NCBI GenBank assembly: GCA_022036555.1
Contig: CM039130.1
Coordinates: 12,449,285 to 12,513,284, forward strand
Direction: 5' to 3'
DNA length: 64,000 nt
Source of the DNA: Microstegium vimineum
Taxonomy: Eukaryota; Streptophyta; Magnoliopsida; Poales; Poaceae
The notes beneath the pieces were generated by a model. It was not told the origin of the DNA. It made no database searches and was given only the letters and a program-made list of their open reading frames with translations. Of the stretch, positions 1 through 12,934 are shown one piece after another. The first letter of the stretch is position 1. Every line of letters starts with the position of its first letter. The position numbers and the translations under genes were made by a program.

Positions 1-1105
1 TATGATATTGTTCTAAGCAAGAATGACTATCGGACTTTTATTTCTTAAAATGACAAAACACTTTGTTGTTCCTCAATAGTGATAAGTCCTACGAAAGTCA
101 TATATGATCTTTCATGATATAAGCTTTCTACATAAGCTGCTTACTTTCTGTTGAGTTTGGTCAAGTTTTGTGACCCTTGTTGAGAGACTTATCATGCTCC
201 CAAGATCAAGATCACGTACACGCCACATATACATGCTGCTTCTACACTGGAAGTACGCAAAAATATGCCTTACATTTCCACATAGTTCATACTCCATGCT
301 ATAATAGAAAATCTCTCTCTAGTTTGTTGCTAGCAAATGAGACATAGACTATACAAAATTATGAAAAATTCAAGGGCATTCTAAAGTCCCAAAATCTATG
401 AGCATTCCAAAGCTCTTTTGAAAAATATAAAACTAAAAATAAAAAATAAAAATAATAATAATAATAAATATGAGCATCTTCAAAGCTCATAGAAAAATAA
501 ATAAAGATAGCTATGTCTCAAAGTTTATAAGTTAGGAAAGAGAGATCTTATAGGAGTATTGATCATTTTGCCATGTTTCCACACACTTGCACATCTTGAT
601 CTAAGAGTATGACACTTCTCTCCTTGGATCCGGGATTTGACTTTACAATATATGCAAGGTAAGTTTGCTACATCTTTGATCCCTACCTACAACCCCACAT
701 AAGCTTTAGAAGTAGGAAGAAAAAAGGCAAACTTTTATATGTGCCTTGGTAAGGAATCATACACCATATGAGCGACTCGAGAATGCTATTTGAGGAACAC
801 CAAATCTCTCTTTTACAAAATCTTGAAAACCTCCGATATGAAACTTGTGAAAGAATGAGAAAACTAGTGCTCCAATCAAGTTGTTCTATCTCTCAACCTC
901 TCAAGACAAAGGATAAAGCTATAAGCCCCATGAAGGACTAAGGTAATATGGGTGAGTCTTTATTGCTAATTTTTCCATTCAAAAGAGAAGTATATTGTTA
1001 TAGATCTAGTACTATTGAAATATGAAGCATAATAGCAACTCCTGATCCATCGAGCTAAGTTTGATTGTTTGCTCGGGACGAGCAAAGGTTAAGCTTGGGG
1101 TATCT
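1..1105 (+). mobile_element. E1: 3' internal end of a Ty3/gypsy (Athila-like) retrotransposon
   Basis: AT-rich non-coding sequence that ends in a purine-rich tract (AAGCTTGGGG at 1091-1100) directly before an LTR start. The phrase around 1070-1090 (GCTCGGGACGAGCAAAGG) recurs in related form before the LTRs at 3438 and 10418, so it is a conserved pre-LTR segment of this element group. A short AAT microsatellite lies at about 448-470. No convincing coding sequence is present. The body and 5' LTR of the element lie left of the window. Confidence 0.65.
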
Positions 1106-2880
1106 TGTTCGCACAAGTTATGATTAACTTTTCTATACTTAAAATTATGCCACCAACCTCTGGATTAGGGATAAAACAAACACATCATGAACATAGTTTA
1201 TCAAATAACTAGTTCCACATGTACATGAGTGTTTGAGTGCAGGGATGAAGAAATGAAGCAAGTGAGAGCCAGTGGGACCCACATAGGGGGTCGGCCGACC
1301 ACCCTATGGGCCGACCTGGCTCTCCCCCTCGGCCATGATCCAAGAGAGGCACTCTAGAGTGAAATCCATCCATTGGATCACTATGTGCATTCTCTCAACG
1401 GCTCACAAGCAAAGCACAAGGATCCATGGACATCAAGGAGATAAATGTGACAACCACCTCAGAACCAGCAAATAACCTCAATGATAGGTGGGACCAGCAC
1501 CAGGAAGCAGGAGGTGGGCCAGTGACCCCTAGGGGGGTCGGCCGACCATCTAAAGGGCCCACCTGGCCTTCAAGCAGTCTCTGACCAGTGGGGCCACACC
1601 CTGGAGGGTAGAGGGGGGCTCACTGGCCAAAGGGGGGTCGGCCGACCACCCCCCTAGGTCGGTTGGCTCCTCCCAACCGCCATACTCCTTCCCCACGTGT
1701 TGGATCACCACCATTCATCCAATGACGGTTACAAAGGCGGTTTGATTCAATGGTGGAGGATGGGAGGCCCTAGATCGCTGACGTGGTGATGGAGTAGCCC
1801 CTACTCCACTCCTCTACTATAAATAGAGGGCCATACCCCCCCTCTCTACACATGGTGAAGAAACCTACAATCTCCATTCCTTAGAATTGTTCTAGTAGTT
1901 AGTATAGAGTGGGAGTTAGAGTTGAGTCGAGCTTGCTCGGGATTTCCGAAGTTGTCTTCTGGGAAGTCTGGTATAGCTCTTGTATCTTTTCTTCTTTGTA
2001 AGACTTTATCTCTATCAATATATTATCCTTTCCCTTTACTTTACTTAGTATTTACTTTGAGCATTACTATACTAGATATAGCATTGTTATATGTTTTTGC
2101 TCTTTAATAGCCTTTACATTTATAGTCTGTGATCCTTGTGACCTTTCCTGTATGCGATCATTGTCTGTCATAGGGTGCTTTGATTATTGATCGTAGTCAA
2201 AGTAATAAGTTGTGTGTAAGCGTGGTGCTTATATATTATCTTATCCTTGATTACCGCTTATTGCGTGGATTGTTCGTGGATGCTAGTAGAAGGTGACCTC
2301 TATCTAGCCTTAGTATTCCACCACGCGTGTCAGATAAGTTATTAAAAGGTAGGGCTTCAAGACAACAGGAGGGCGCGGTCCGGTAGGAGTTTTGTCCTCC
2401 TACTGATCTATCCCCTCGCCTAGCATACTTGTATTGATGAGACAAACTATAGTGTTTAGTCTAGTTAATTAGCTAAGTATATTAAAGTAGAGTGAATTGC
2501 TTAGGAGTCCCTTGTACTCTCTCGGTGTCCTCCCACCTAGCTAATTTGTCTAGTCCGTTCTAAGTATCATTTACCTATGCTCTTTCATTCATCAATCCCC
2601 TTCCTATCACATTTATCATTTACCCCCCTATACTAGTCGATACTAAGTTGAGGTACTATCTAGGATCTCTCTCTAATTATCATTTCTAGCCCAGCTTTCC
2701 CTTGGGATAAAATAAATTATGATACCTTGGAATACTCCTAGGTGAAGTGCTACAACGGTATAATCTGTGCGCTTGCGGATTTATCCAATAGTCATAAGAA
2801 ATACCCATAAGCATTTCTAGCGCCGTACCGGGGATAGGGATTTATCTCTATTTGTGGTGCGACTCTAAGAAGTGTCAACA
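1106..2880 (+). repeat. E1 3' LTR (1,775 bp)
   Basis: Starts TGTTCG after the purine tract and ends GTCAACA. It aligns over most of its length with the solo LTR at 45697-47402, apart from about 75 extra bases near its 3' end. A plant TATA box (TATAAATAG, 1818-1826) is preceded by U3 sequence with three copies of the palindrome GGTCGGCCGACC. The next bases resemble the 3' internal part of a related element, so E1 appears to be inserted in E2. Confidence 0.8.
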
Positions 2881-3437
2881 ATACATTCACCATATATCCC
2901 ATACACATGCACATCTTGATTTGATTGTATGACCTGTTTCTCTTGATCTATTGTTTGACTTTACAATATATGCTTTGCAAGTATGTATACATTGTTTATC
3001 CCCACCTATGAACTCCATATATTGCCTATTAGTTATAGGGTGAGAGACAGAAGGCATAACACCATTATTGCCTTGGTGAGGATCCAAAAATACTACATAT
3101 TGAGAGACTTGAGAGGGTCATACAAAAGAGACTTTGAGTTTTATTTTAAAAACTTTGCAAAACTCCAGGATGAAGGTAAAGTGAAGATCTTGAGACATAG
3201 TGCTTGGCTTGATCATTCTACTTTTCAATTGCTCAAGACCCAAGTGATGGTTATAAGCCCCATGGTTAAAGGTAATATGGGTAAGTTTGAAAGTCAGAAT
3301 AGTTTACTCTAATCTAGAGGAGAATTCTTGTTTGAACGCATGTGTACCTTTAAGGCGTGAAAGCATTGTAGAAACTCCTGATCCATCATTGAGTTCATCT
3401 TTGCTCAGGGACGAGAAAAAGGTAAGCTTGGGGGAGT
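2881..3437 (+). mobile_element. E2: 3' internal end of a second gypsy element
   Basis: This stretch resembles 574-1105 (shared phrases such as CACATGCACATCTTGA and GACTTTACAATATATGC), so it is the equivalent 3' segment of a related element. It ends in the purine tract AAGCTTGGGGGAG just before 3438. An open frame at 2983-3312 lies inside it. It could be a remnant of coding sequence but has no domain I recognise. Confidence 0.6.
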
Positions 3438-4720
3438 TGTTGATGGTCCTTAAGTACCAATTTTAACTGTTAACTAAACAAGGAAAAAGATCTAAATGAA
3501 ACCAATAGCTGGAATTAGGGTTTATACTAATGAAATTCCACAAGTTTTGGTGAATGTCTATTTCTGCAGGGGGTTATCAGGAAATACCAAGGAAAGGCCC
3601 ACATATCATGTTTACATAGAGATAATTATCAACCGCACAATTTTTTGTACTCTAGAGGGTTCTAGAAGACACGAGAACGAACGGGAGGCGGATCGGGCTC
3701 GGAGCCAGGGCGCCCGCCCTAGCCCCTAGGGCGTCCACCCTACTCTGGCGGCCAATCAGCGCCATCTTCACGGATCATGCTCCACCGCCTTTGAGGATCA
3801 ATCTAAACCCCTCGCCTAAGGTCGGTTTGATCCGACGACCGACGTTCATTTGAGGAGGCTATATAAGCAAGACCCCTGACCCTTGAGGATCATCTGATCT
3901 CATTATTCTTCTCAAGAGAGAAAGAACTAGGGTTTCAATTATAAGTAGAGAAGGAGAGAGGTCCCTCTAGTTGTCTAGATCTAGTTCTTCTAGTTCTAGT
4001 TCATCTAGTTGTAATTAGAGGTGAGAGAGAGGAGAGAGCTAGGAGGAGCCAGATCTGTTGGATCTTCGTCAACATTGTACCTTTGCAGCATCTGGTTCTG
4101 AGCAATCTCCAGGTTCTTCATTTATTATTTCTAAGTATCTTATTTCAGTTCTTACTTTATTCTATTTATGGGATCTCTACTCGTATTGAGTGCTCTAGTT
4201 TACAATTGGAATTAGAGTAGTAAGCGATAGTGTAGACGTGGTGTCTAGACTAGAGTTTACCTCAGTTTGCGCCCAATACTACGGATATTTGTGGTAGCCC
4301 CAGGGGTGACAGCTCTGTAAGGCCTTTGTAGTCCACCACGTTCGGGTTGGTGTTTCCGTAGAGCTTTTGGCAACCTCCCCCCGACTACCTTTTTCCCAGT
4401 CTTTGTCGAGAGTCGGGAAGGAACTGTTGCTCCAAAGTAAGTAGAGTATCATGGGCCTTTGATTAGATAGAACCCCTTAGAAAGCTCTAAAATCTCTCTT
4501 GACCTAGTTATCATTATTTACCTATGTATCATTCTCTACCCATTTATCTTATCTACTACCAAAATATTCTATCTTATCTATCCTTGGACGTTCTTAGTTC
4601 TTAACAAGTTCACTTCGCATTCCCCGTGGAAATCGATACCGTTGGAATACTCACGGGTGAAATCTACAGCAGTATCCATGCGCTTGCGGATTTATCTGTG
4701 TGCGTTAAGAAATACCAACA
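3438..4720 (+). repeat. E2 3' LTR (1,283 bp)
   Basis: Starts TGTTGATGG after the purine tract and ends ATACCAACA. A TATA-like TATATAAG lies near 3860. The 3' end carries the same closing block seen in the other LTRs of this group (GCGCTTGCGGATTTATC near 4680). The sequence to its right (from ATGAG, 4721) is the E3 reading frame, which places E2 inside E3. The left target duplication is outside the window. Confidence 0.75.
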
Positions 4721-7700
4721 ATGAGCAAAAAATTAATGAATGCCACGAAGAGTGTTGGAAGGGCTCTCTCCTTCTGCACCACTCGGAGCCAAACTTCATC
4801 AAGAGCACCATCAAGAGCCGGCTCCAAGATGGACATAGACACTCCATCACCCATGAGAACTTCATCCTCTTCTCACCATGGTGAGCAAGAGAGGTATGTG
4901 CTTACTATAGATATTCATCTTAAGATGAAGTTAGAGAAGGAGAGTAACATCCGCGACGCCAACAAGGACAAAGAATTCACACATACCCCGACCTTCGATG
5001 GTACACTACTTCTCGAGACAGGTATGCAATCTGGATTCCAGCTCGTATTTAGAAATGTTGGTTGGGAAAATGCATGCAACATAACTGAGGAAGGTAGTGT
5101 AACACCCCAAATTTTGCTTTGTGGAAAAATAGTAATAAAATGATTTAATTACAATTTTTGTGCTCATGAAAACATAGGAAATAAAACTTTTCACCAAAAT
5201 ATTAAAATTGGAAGTAGAAACATGTTTGTGCATTCATGTTGGAGCATTGGATTTATTTTGGTGGTTTCAAAACTTGTTTTGCAAATGTCTTGAAATATAT
5301 ATTTGAAGTAAAAGAAAAAGGAATAAAAAAAAAGAAAAAAAAATATATATAGGAAACCCTCCCGGCCCACCTCTCTCTCCCTCCCCTTCTCTCTCTTTCC
5401 CCCGCAGCCCACCCGCCAGCCGCGCCAGCAGGCCCAGCGGCCGAGCAGGCCCAGCCCGCAGCAGGCCGCCCCCAGCTTCCTTGCCCCCGCCCCCCCCCCC
5501 CCCCCCCGCGCCCATCTCCCTTTCTCCCCTGCCGGCCCAGCCTCTCCCCTTCCCCCTCCCTCGCTGTTGGGCCGCACAGCTAGCAGGCCGCCAGGCCACC
5601 CCCCGGCGGCCTAGCTCCCCCCGCAGAGCAGGCCACCAAGCCGCTCCAACCCCGCCGGCCCAGCAATTCCCCCCAGCGCGCAGCCCAGCAGTGGCCCATC
5701 CGCCAGCCAACCCTAGCCGCCCCAGCCCCTATAAATATCCCCCCCAGCCCCCTCTCCTCCCACGCCGCCAACACAAGCAGCAATAGGAGCTGCGGTAGCC
5801 AGCTCCACGGTGACACGTGGCACCTGGCCGGACCCCGCCGACAGCGCTGCGCGTCTTGCAAAAAGGCCCCCGAGTTTTGGTAAATTTTAATCCGCAGTTC
5901 GGTTTTATTTTAAAAATGCTACCGATATTCTTTTGCTCATAAAATATTCGTTTCAACTCCGTTTTCATCCATTCAAATTGCGTTAGATTCGTAGAGTTTT
6001 TATCTACATGTTAAAACCATAATCAATCTGTTTTGCAAACTTTGAAAATATTTATTTATTTAATGCCTTTTAATTTCCATGTTTAATCTTTAAATCTTGT
6101 TTAAATCCTATCTTCCACGTTCTAGCTCCGTTTTTATCCAAACCAGTTGCGTTAGCTTCGTAATTTCATGATCTATCTAGTGGTACAGTTTTCATATATG
6201 TTAAAGTCTTTTGGAAATAAAGTTTAGATTAATCCTTTTTAGTGAATTAATCTTGTATAGAAAATCATGTTAATTTCATATCTTCTTCGTTTTAGATCCG
6301 ATTCGTTTCGTTCAAGTTGCGTTGGCTTCGTATCAGCGTAACCTTTTTATTAGTGATCTTTAATACCATGTTAATAGCTCTGTAATTTTATGGTTACCTC
6401 CTAACTTGATTAATAACTATGCAACTTGTTTTTATATATAAAATATGATTAGTTCTACTTTTGTTTTCGAGATCCAAATACAATTTTGATCTAATCTAAT
6501 CAAGGTGTTTCTTTGAAATACTTTATACACTCTTTTAAATAGTTATAAAATTGATAAAGCTCATAGTTCTCTTCTGTAAAAGCAAATCTTCCGTTAGTTG
6601 TATCTCGATCTCCGTAGCACCGTTTAGTGTGTTCTTCGCGATTGTGTGATCGTAGAGTTGCGTAGATCTATTTTTAAATCCTTTTCATTGATTGGTGTAT
6701 TGTTCTAATTTGGCCATGTATGTATGCTATGTTTGGTCAGGTGTTTGAGTGGTGTTTGTTTTTGTCCAATCGGTGAGTGTTACGTTGGAGATCAAGAAGT
6801 TGGCTTTCTAGAAGATCTTTTAAAGACTAGAACTAGAAGAAGGATCTAAGATTTTAAGGCAAGTATTATATGGGATCTTCCTTGACGTCCTATTCATGAT
6901 GTTTTCAATAAAATCATATGCATGTGTTTAATACTGTTACCATAGGGATTACCTAGATTTGATTACCTTGATCCTTGAAATCCTACGGGTTACCTTTGCA
7001 TATGGGTAGTTATTGCTAGTGCTCCTCTTAAATAAGCATGATCCTTTAATCTTGATTAATGACTATATGAGATGATAAAGTAAAACTTGACTTTTTAGTA
7101 ACATGGATTTAGGACCCTATCTGTCAGCAAAAGCTGGGACATACAGTACAACCACGAGGGCTATAATGACTCTGGCTTTAGTTCAGTATGAGGGCAACTC
7201 TCTCGCATGTGGCAGTTCGCGAAAGTTGCCATTGCCGAGAGGTTGCGGAGCGGCTAGAGTGGGGACCGCTGTGTGTGTACCATCCCGGGGCTCCTATATA
7301 CCCCTTGCCCGTGGATGCGTAGTGTCTGTTGTTTGTCAGCGAGCCCCTTTGAAAGACTTCATAGTGAACCCTGCTGGCCTTCCTTGGAAGTGGGTTAAGA
7401 GGCTGATCCCCTCTGGCGAAAGGGTAAATCACGACTCGTTGGTAAAGTGTACAACCTCTGCAGAGTGTTAAAAACTGATATATTAGCCGGGCTCACGGAC
7501 ACGAGCGGCCTGGAAAACTCACAGACTCTTTGGTTACTTATTGGTTATCTTTATGAATCACTTTGTCATGGAATTATGTTACTTGTTCATTTGTTTACCT
7601 GATCATGCAATTTAATTTGGGGGCTTAAGCATAACTTATGACACATCAATTGTAAAGTTTTGAATCAATTAAAAATGCTTATCGCAGTAAACCAGTGTCA

Positions 7701-9367
7701 ACTTTTTGAGCCTCATGAACCCCATATATGCTTGTTAAGTACGAAAGTACTTACGCTTGTTCTTTCTTTTCAATCTTTGGATAAAAATCCCGGATGGGTA
7801 CCAGTTTGCCAGAGTTGGAAGAGTTAGGCTTGTGATCAACCAGTCAGTTGGTCCCTGCGGAGTGGAGTCTTCACCTGAAGTTCGAAGTGTCTTACCGCTG
7901 TTTGCTCACTCTTAAGGTTATTCCTTTGACCATATATGTTATATACTAAAGTATTGTCTTTTGATATTACCTTGTTCTGTGACTATATGTGGGATTTGAC
8001 TTCCTGGGCTCACATATAGGGTATATCTGGTTTTGTTCTTAAAACCGGGTGTAACAGGTAGCAATTTACTCACCATAGAATTTTTATGCACCTTAGAGCT
8101 CAGTGATCATGAGGTTAGTTTTAGAATGTTCAACAAATCACACACTCTCTCATGGAAAAATCTTAGTATTATGCTAGGCTTTTCTAGTGGTTGCTCATGT
8201 GACATAGATGAGGTTTTAAATGATTTTGATAGAACACATGTTTGGGAAAGTATATCTAGATTAAAAACATGTCAGAAACCAGCCACTGAGGAAATCCACC
8301 ATCGAACCTTACGCTTTTTGCATAAATTGATAACTGTTACTTTATTTCTTAAAAAAGAACTAGGAACTATAAGAGTTGAAGAAATGAAGTTACTCTATGC
8401 TATGATTAAAAAGAGGCAAGTATCCTCTATGAAATTAATGCTACATTATTGGATACTTATTACTTCAATGAAGAAATGTGACGTATCATTTACTTCTTGG
8501 ATTACACGCTTAGCCACAAATCTGAATTTATTAGAAAATGCATCTCTTATTTATATTCCTACTACTAGAAGAATAATTAGATATGATTTCTTTTTTCGTT
8601 ATCATTTGGTCAAGAGAAAGAATAATAAAATAATCATAATTTATAAGAATTACACGAATGAATATGTACTACTAGATAGATCACTTGGTCTCTGTACGGT
8701 AGAAAGTTTTGTTTTTGATACGCAGACAGGAGGGCCTACAGTTGGGAGAAGTAAGTCAGCGCGTCTCACCAGATCATAGAGAAGAAACTATGAAGGGGAA
8801 GACGCTACACCAGTAGGACCAGCTTTTACTCACCACATTAGTTTTGATCAGCCAGGTCCATCATACCAGTCCACACAGCCATGGGGCCATAACTCAGGAT
8901 GGGAGGAACAGTCTATATATCAAGGAACGTTAGTAGGATGGGATAGCTAGGGACAAGGGATGTTTACTAATTATTCGCAGGATCCAGGCACCTCAGCAAA
9001 ATTCCAGAGAGGACACATGTCTTTCTCTACCCGGACGCATACGGACTTCAGCACTGGAAGGCCGTACCTATACCATCAGCCTCCCGCAAATGACTACTAT
9101 CCTCCACCAGAGCAGCATATGGAGCCTCCACAGACAGATGACGGTACTCCCAGTATTTTTACTAATGATTTTAGCCACCATCTTGTAAATATGCAGTAGA
9201 GACAGGACATGTTTCAGTCCACCTTGGACTAGAGTATAGAGACTCAGCATCAAATGAATGATCATCTACAAGAGATGCAGCAGCAGCAATACGAGGAGCA
9301 CCAGGACCTACAATACCTAATCCGCAGCTTGGGTTTCAGCTACCCACCACCACCACCAGAGCTGTAG
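4721..9367 (+). pseudogene. E3 ORF: Athila ORF1-like retrotransposon protein, split by a solo LTR
   Basis: Two blocks, 4721-5097 and 8062-9367, share one reading frame when the solo LTR S1 is ignored. S1 plus its target duplication is 2,964 bp, a multiple of three. The first block is basic and Ser/Arg-rich. The second (8062-8779) has the helical domain that I associate from memory with ATHILA ORF-1 or putative plant transposon proteins. Its markers are EFLCTLELSD, HRTLRFLHKL and a TRRIIRYDFFFRYHL stretch. The C-terminal part is Pro- and Gln-rich (LQEMQQQQYEEHQDL near 9270) and ends in a proline run. Four in-frame TAG codons (8777, 8948, 9197, 9230) interrupt it and no frameshift was seen. The true N-terminus lies left of the window beyond E2. 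No protease, RT or integrase follows. Confidence 0.65.
5098..8056 (+). repeat. S1: solo LTR, 2,959 bp, in the E3 gene
   Basis: Starts TGTAACACCCC and ends GGGTGTAACA, so the termini are inverted repeats. The flanks are a perfect 5-bp duplication, GGTAG, at 5093-5097 and 8057-8061. There is no internal domain, so it is the product of LTR-LTR recombination. A TATA box (TATAAATA, 5730-5737) gives plus orientation. The GC-rich block around 5350-5860, including a long C run near 5490, is LTR sequence and creates several spurious open frames. Confidence 0.9.
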
Positions 9368-10417
9368 ACCATGTCATCAGACACCTTGGTGGAGAGCCCC
9401 CGTAAGGTAAGTATACTATCATATTTGTATTTCCGCATTTATTTTTCTTTTTAGTTAAGTTTGTTATTATTGCTATTTAAGAAAACAAAAGAAAAATAAG
9501 AAAAATGAAAAAGACATAAAAATATATTAGCTAGAATAATGAATAAATAACTATGTGTATATATGTGCTTCTCGCATATGTATATATAGTCCGTAATTTA
9601 GTTATCTCTATAAATTTAAATTACCATCTCATTGTGAGAACCTGAATCTAGTGGGATAAATACTTTATTCCTATCTAAGTTACTGTTAAATAAGATAGCA
9701 AATAAAAAGAATTTGTTATGATCTTGTTCTAAGAGAGATTTAATTTCTGGAGAATTTATTTAAGTACTCAAAATTCGAAAACCACTGAGAGATTAAAGTT
9801 GAGAATTTTGTTATGTGCCTATGATCAGAATTATTTTAAATACTAAGAAAATAATTTTGTTTCAAATGTTCTAATCTTTCTCTTCAGAAGAGTTGTATGG
9901 GCTATGAAAAAGTATGAGAAAATAATCCATGTCAAAAAATGCATGGGAGAAAATAAAGGGAATTAAAAGGGACAAAAGTCCGACACACCCTTAGGAGGAA
10001 TAAAAAAGGGACAAAAGTAGGACGTACCTCTAAAAAAAGAAGAAGAGAGAAAGAAAGTCCATACTTCTCACAAGGAGAGAAAGAAGGACATAGAAAAGCC
10101 AGAAAATATAAAAATAATGTTTTACAAATTAATCATTCTGATTTAAGGGGCATAGCAGAATATTCTCTTTAAATTTTTTTGCAGGACTTTATTTTTCAAA
10201 CATATCAAAAACTCCAGAAAGGAAATTGATCGAGGAATAAGAGAAAAGCAGTTCTAATAAAACTTATCTATTTTGCAGCTACTCATGACTAGAGTAAAGT
10301 AATAAGTTCCATAAGAGACTGTGTTTTTCCACTAAGACATTTATGTTATATGAATAAAATAAACAATTCCACTTGGGCTTTGCTTAGGGACTAGCAAAGG
10401 GTAAGCTTGAAGAAGCT
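9368..10417 (+). mobile_element. E3 3' non-coding region with purine tract
   Basis: AT-rich sequence between the E3 ORF and its 3' LTR. It has purine-rich runs near 9960-10090 and, just before the LTR, the related pre-LTR phrase GGGACTAGCAAAGGGTAAGC (10387-10406). There is no pol domain in any frame, so E3 is a gag-like-only, non-autonomous element as far as the window shows. Confidence 0.6.
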
Positions 10418-12010
10418 TGTTGACGATCATTAGCGTCAACTTTTAATGCAATTATAAACATAATAAATGGATCAATCACATATAAAATCTAGAAATATAG
10501 GGCTTTATCTAACAAATTCCACAAGTTTTGGTGTTTCATTATTTTCTAAGGACTATTCCAGAAAAGAGCGATAAAGAGAATCAAATCAGAGAATATATCA
10601 AACAAATCTCGCGGAGATATAGTTGTCAATCAACTCACGGAGGATCCCGCAGACACCAGAGTGAAGCGGGGCCCCAGACCCCACCATGTGGGGCCGACCC
10701 GCATGGGGTGGGGCCGGGTGGCACCCCCTGGGCCCACTGGCCGCCGTCTTCTGGAAGATTCCTCCACCGCCTTTGAAGATTAATCTGAGCCCTACCTTAA
10801 GTCGGTTTGATCCAACGGTTGTCACGCATCCCACCGAGCTATAAATAGAGCCCTGTACCCCCTATGAGGCAATCAACATAACTGATCCTGGTCAAGTCAG
10901 AGCTAGTTCAAGAATAGAATAGATCAGGTTTCTAGAGATTAGATTAGAACTCTAGTACTTCAAGTTATTAGCTAGGTAGCTAGCAAGGTTCAAGTGGAGT
11001 TGGGCGATACGCCCGGGATTCCATATTCAATTGTTTGGAGATCGGTAATTTATCTTGTATCTCATTATGACTTTATACTTTATTATTATATTGATACTTA
11101 TTGAGTGTTTAGTTTATTCTATTTGCATATTAGATATAGTTATGATTGGTGATGATTATCTTTATAAGATCGTAAAGCGCCTAATTCAATTCTTGAGTGG
11201 GTTAGGTGGTATGTATTATGTAGGCGTGGTGCCTAGATATTATATGTACCTACGGATGTCTCCTGATGTGCCATGTCATGTGGTATTTCTCGTAGGTGAC
11301 TCTTATAGATGCATTGATTCCTCTGTAGTCCACCCTTGGCACATAGGCTTGGCAAAGCGCGGTCGCAATGGACGTGACAGTTCTGTCTTAATAGCCTCCC
11401 TAGTTGATGCTCCTTATGATGTTTTTTGAGTCAGTTATGCTATAGATGAGAGTATGTAGGTAGGGTGTGCTTAGTTCCTTTTTATTTGGTAATTATTTAG
11501 GATTCTTTTACTCTAGCCGAATCTCGAGTTGCCTGACTATATTATTAGTGAGTCTCTATTTCTATCTCTGGAATACCATTTATCTTATACCTTTATTGTC
11601 ATATTTATTTATCTTGACATGACTTACCCCTGCTAAAGCATTAGAAAGGTTGGTCTAATCTTAGGTCTACACATTTATAGTCTAAATTATATGCAGGGTT
11701 TCCTTTTTTATCCCTATTTAATTCCTGTAATTAATTGAAAGTTTTCCTTTTGTCATAAACAAATCAACGATACTCGGAGAATCTCACCGGGTGAAATGCT
11801 ACAATAGGAGAATTATCTGTCCGTTTGCGGATATATTCTATAGAATTATTTTATGAACTATTAAGTATAGATTATTTCAACATTTTCTGATATCATGCTA
11901 GGGATGACAACTTAGTGTTAAGTGATGTTTGAAGGCGACTCCTGCATTTCTGGTGCCTTGCTAAAGATGGGGATTTATCTCTATTTATAGTATGTCGTTA
12001 AGAAATGTCA
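10418..12010 (+). repeat. E3 3' LTR
   Basis: Starts TGTTGACG after the purine tract. TATAAATAGAG near 10840 is its probable TATA box. The 3' end is placed at the CA of AAATGTCA. It could be a few bases longer, because the terminal sequence has drifted (TGTCAATA). Beyond it the sequence is a minus-strand CACTA transposase fragment. Confidence 0.65.
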
Positions 12011-12014
12011 ATAG

Positions 12015-12815
12015 CCATCAGCATTCTCATTCTCATTGCTGTTGTGTCATCGCCATGGTCGTCATCATCATCACTGGCCGAATCAACTTCATCGCCGGAT
12101 AGCTATTAGCAGGAACCTTGTTATCATCTGGGTATGTGTTAGCAAGGACAATCATGATGTCATTGAAGCTAGTGTAAGACCATTCATGCCTATAGCCTTC
12201 AACATCGGCACCATGAGGTCAAAACACAACACTATCCAATGCTTTGGACAACCCTTATAAAGAGGGTCCAATGCAGCACCATGGGTTGCCAAACATAATG
12301 TCATCTTCGTCAAGGTGGTTAGCTATTTCCTCCATAAGCTCCTAACCCTCCGCGCCCCTCACAACAACATATTCATCACCTACCCCACAACCATTGTTGT
12401 TAGCACCACCCATGTCTTTGAATAGGTCCTTCATCGTGATGTGATCATGAGCATTGACATCGCTTGCTGCTGGCACCGATGAGAAGGTAGGTTCTCGTCC
12501 TACAAGCTCTGCATGACCGTCATCGATGACATCAAGTTCCCTCCAGATGCATCACCCACAGTTGCATCTACTACCTTTTCGCCATGAAAAGTCCAGGCCA
12601 TGTAGTCCTTGACAAAACCATATCTGATCAAGTGAGATTGCACCTTGCTATCTTTGTGGCTTTCATGTTTTTACACTGAGAACACAGACATATGGTTGTT
12701 ATCCGATCTAGATGCTAACGCTGAGCTTTCACAGCTGCAACAAACTTCCACACATGAACTAGGTACTGCGGTTCCATTCTCTTCATCTGGTACATCCATT
12801 CAGATCTGTCAATAT
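12015..12815 (-). pseudogene. CACTA-A TNP2 transposase, N-terminal fragment (decayed)
   Basis: Read on the minus strand from about 12813, the translation opens with DRSEWMY, the conserved start of the transposase-associated domain. It continues through a CLCSQCKN zinc-binding-like stretch, HLIRYGFVKDY, an acidic linker and HLDEDDIMFGNP, and ends near NKVPANSYPAMKLIRP, where E3 is inserted. The same landmarks occur in CACTA-D at 44733-45500. Frameshifts and stops are frequent, so it is not functional. The catalytic region is not in the window. Confidence 0.7.
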
Positions 12816-12934
12816 CTGCAAAATCATGTTGACCAACAAAAAATAAAGTATTACAAAGAAGATATTAGATCTAGAGATAAAGAAAATAACAATTTTCTCT
12901 CTTCTCCATAACTATAGATCTAGATCTAGATCTC

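Noticed and set aside
1106..4720. E1 and E2 LTRs as the two LTRs of one internally deleted element
   Set aside because: The two LTRs differ in length (1,775 and 1,283 bp) and in sequence beyond shared end blocks, and each has its own purine tract upstream. Nesting fits better, though recombination is not excluded.
5267..5861. Several overlapping open frames on both strands in GC-rich sequence
   Set aside because: They lie inside solo LTR S1 and arise from CCG/CCC-rich composition. No domain and no consistent frame.
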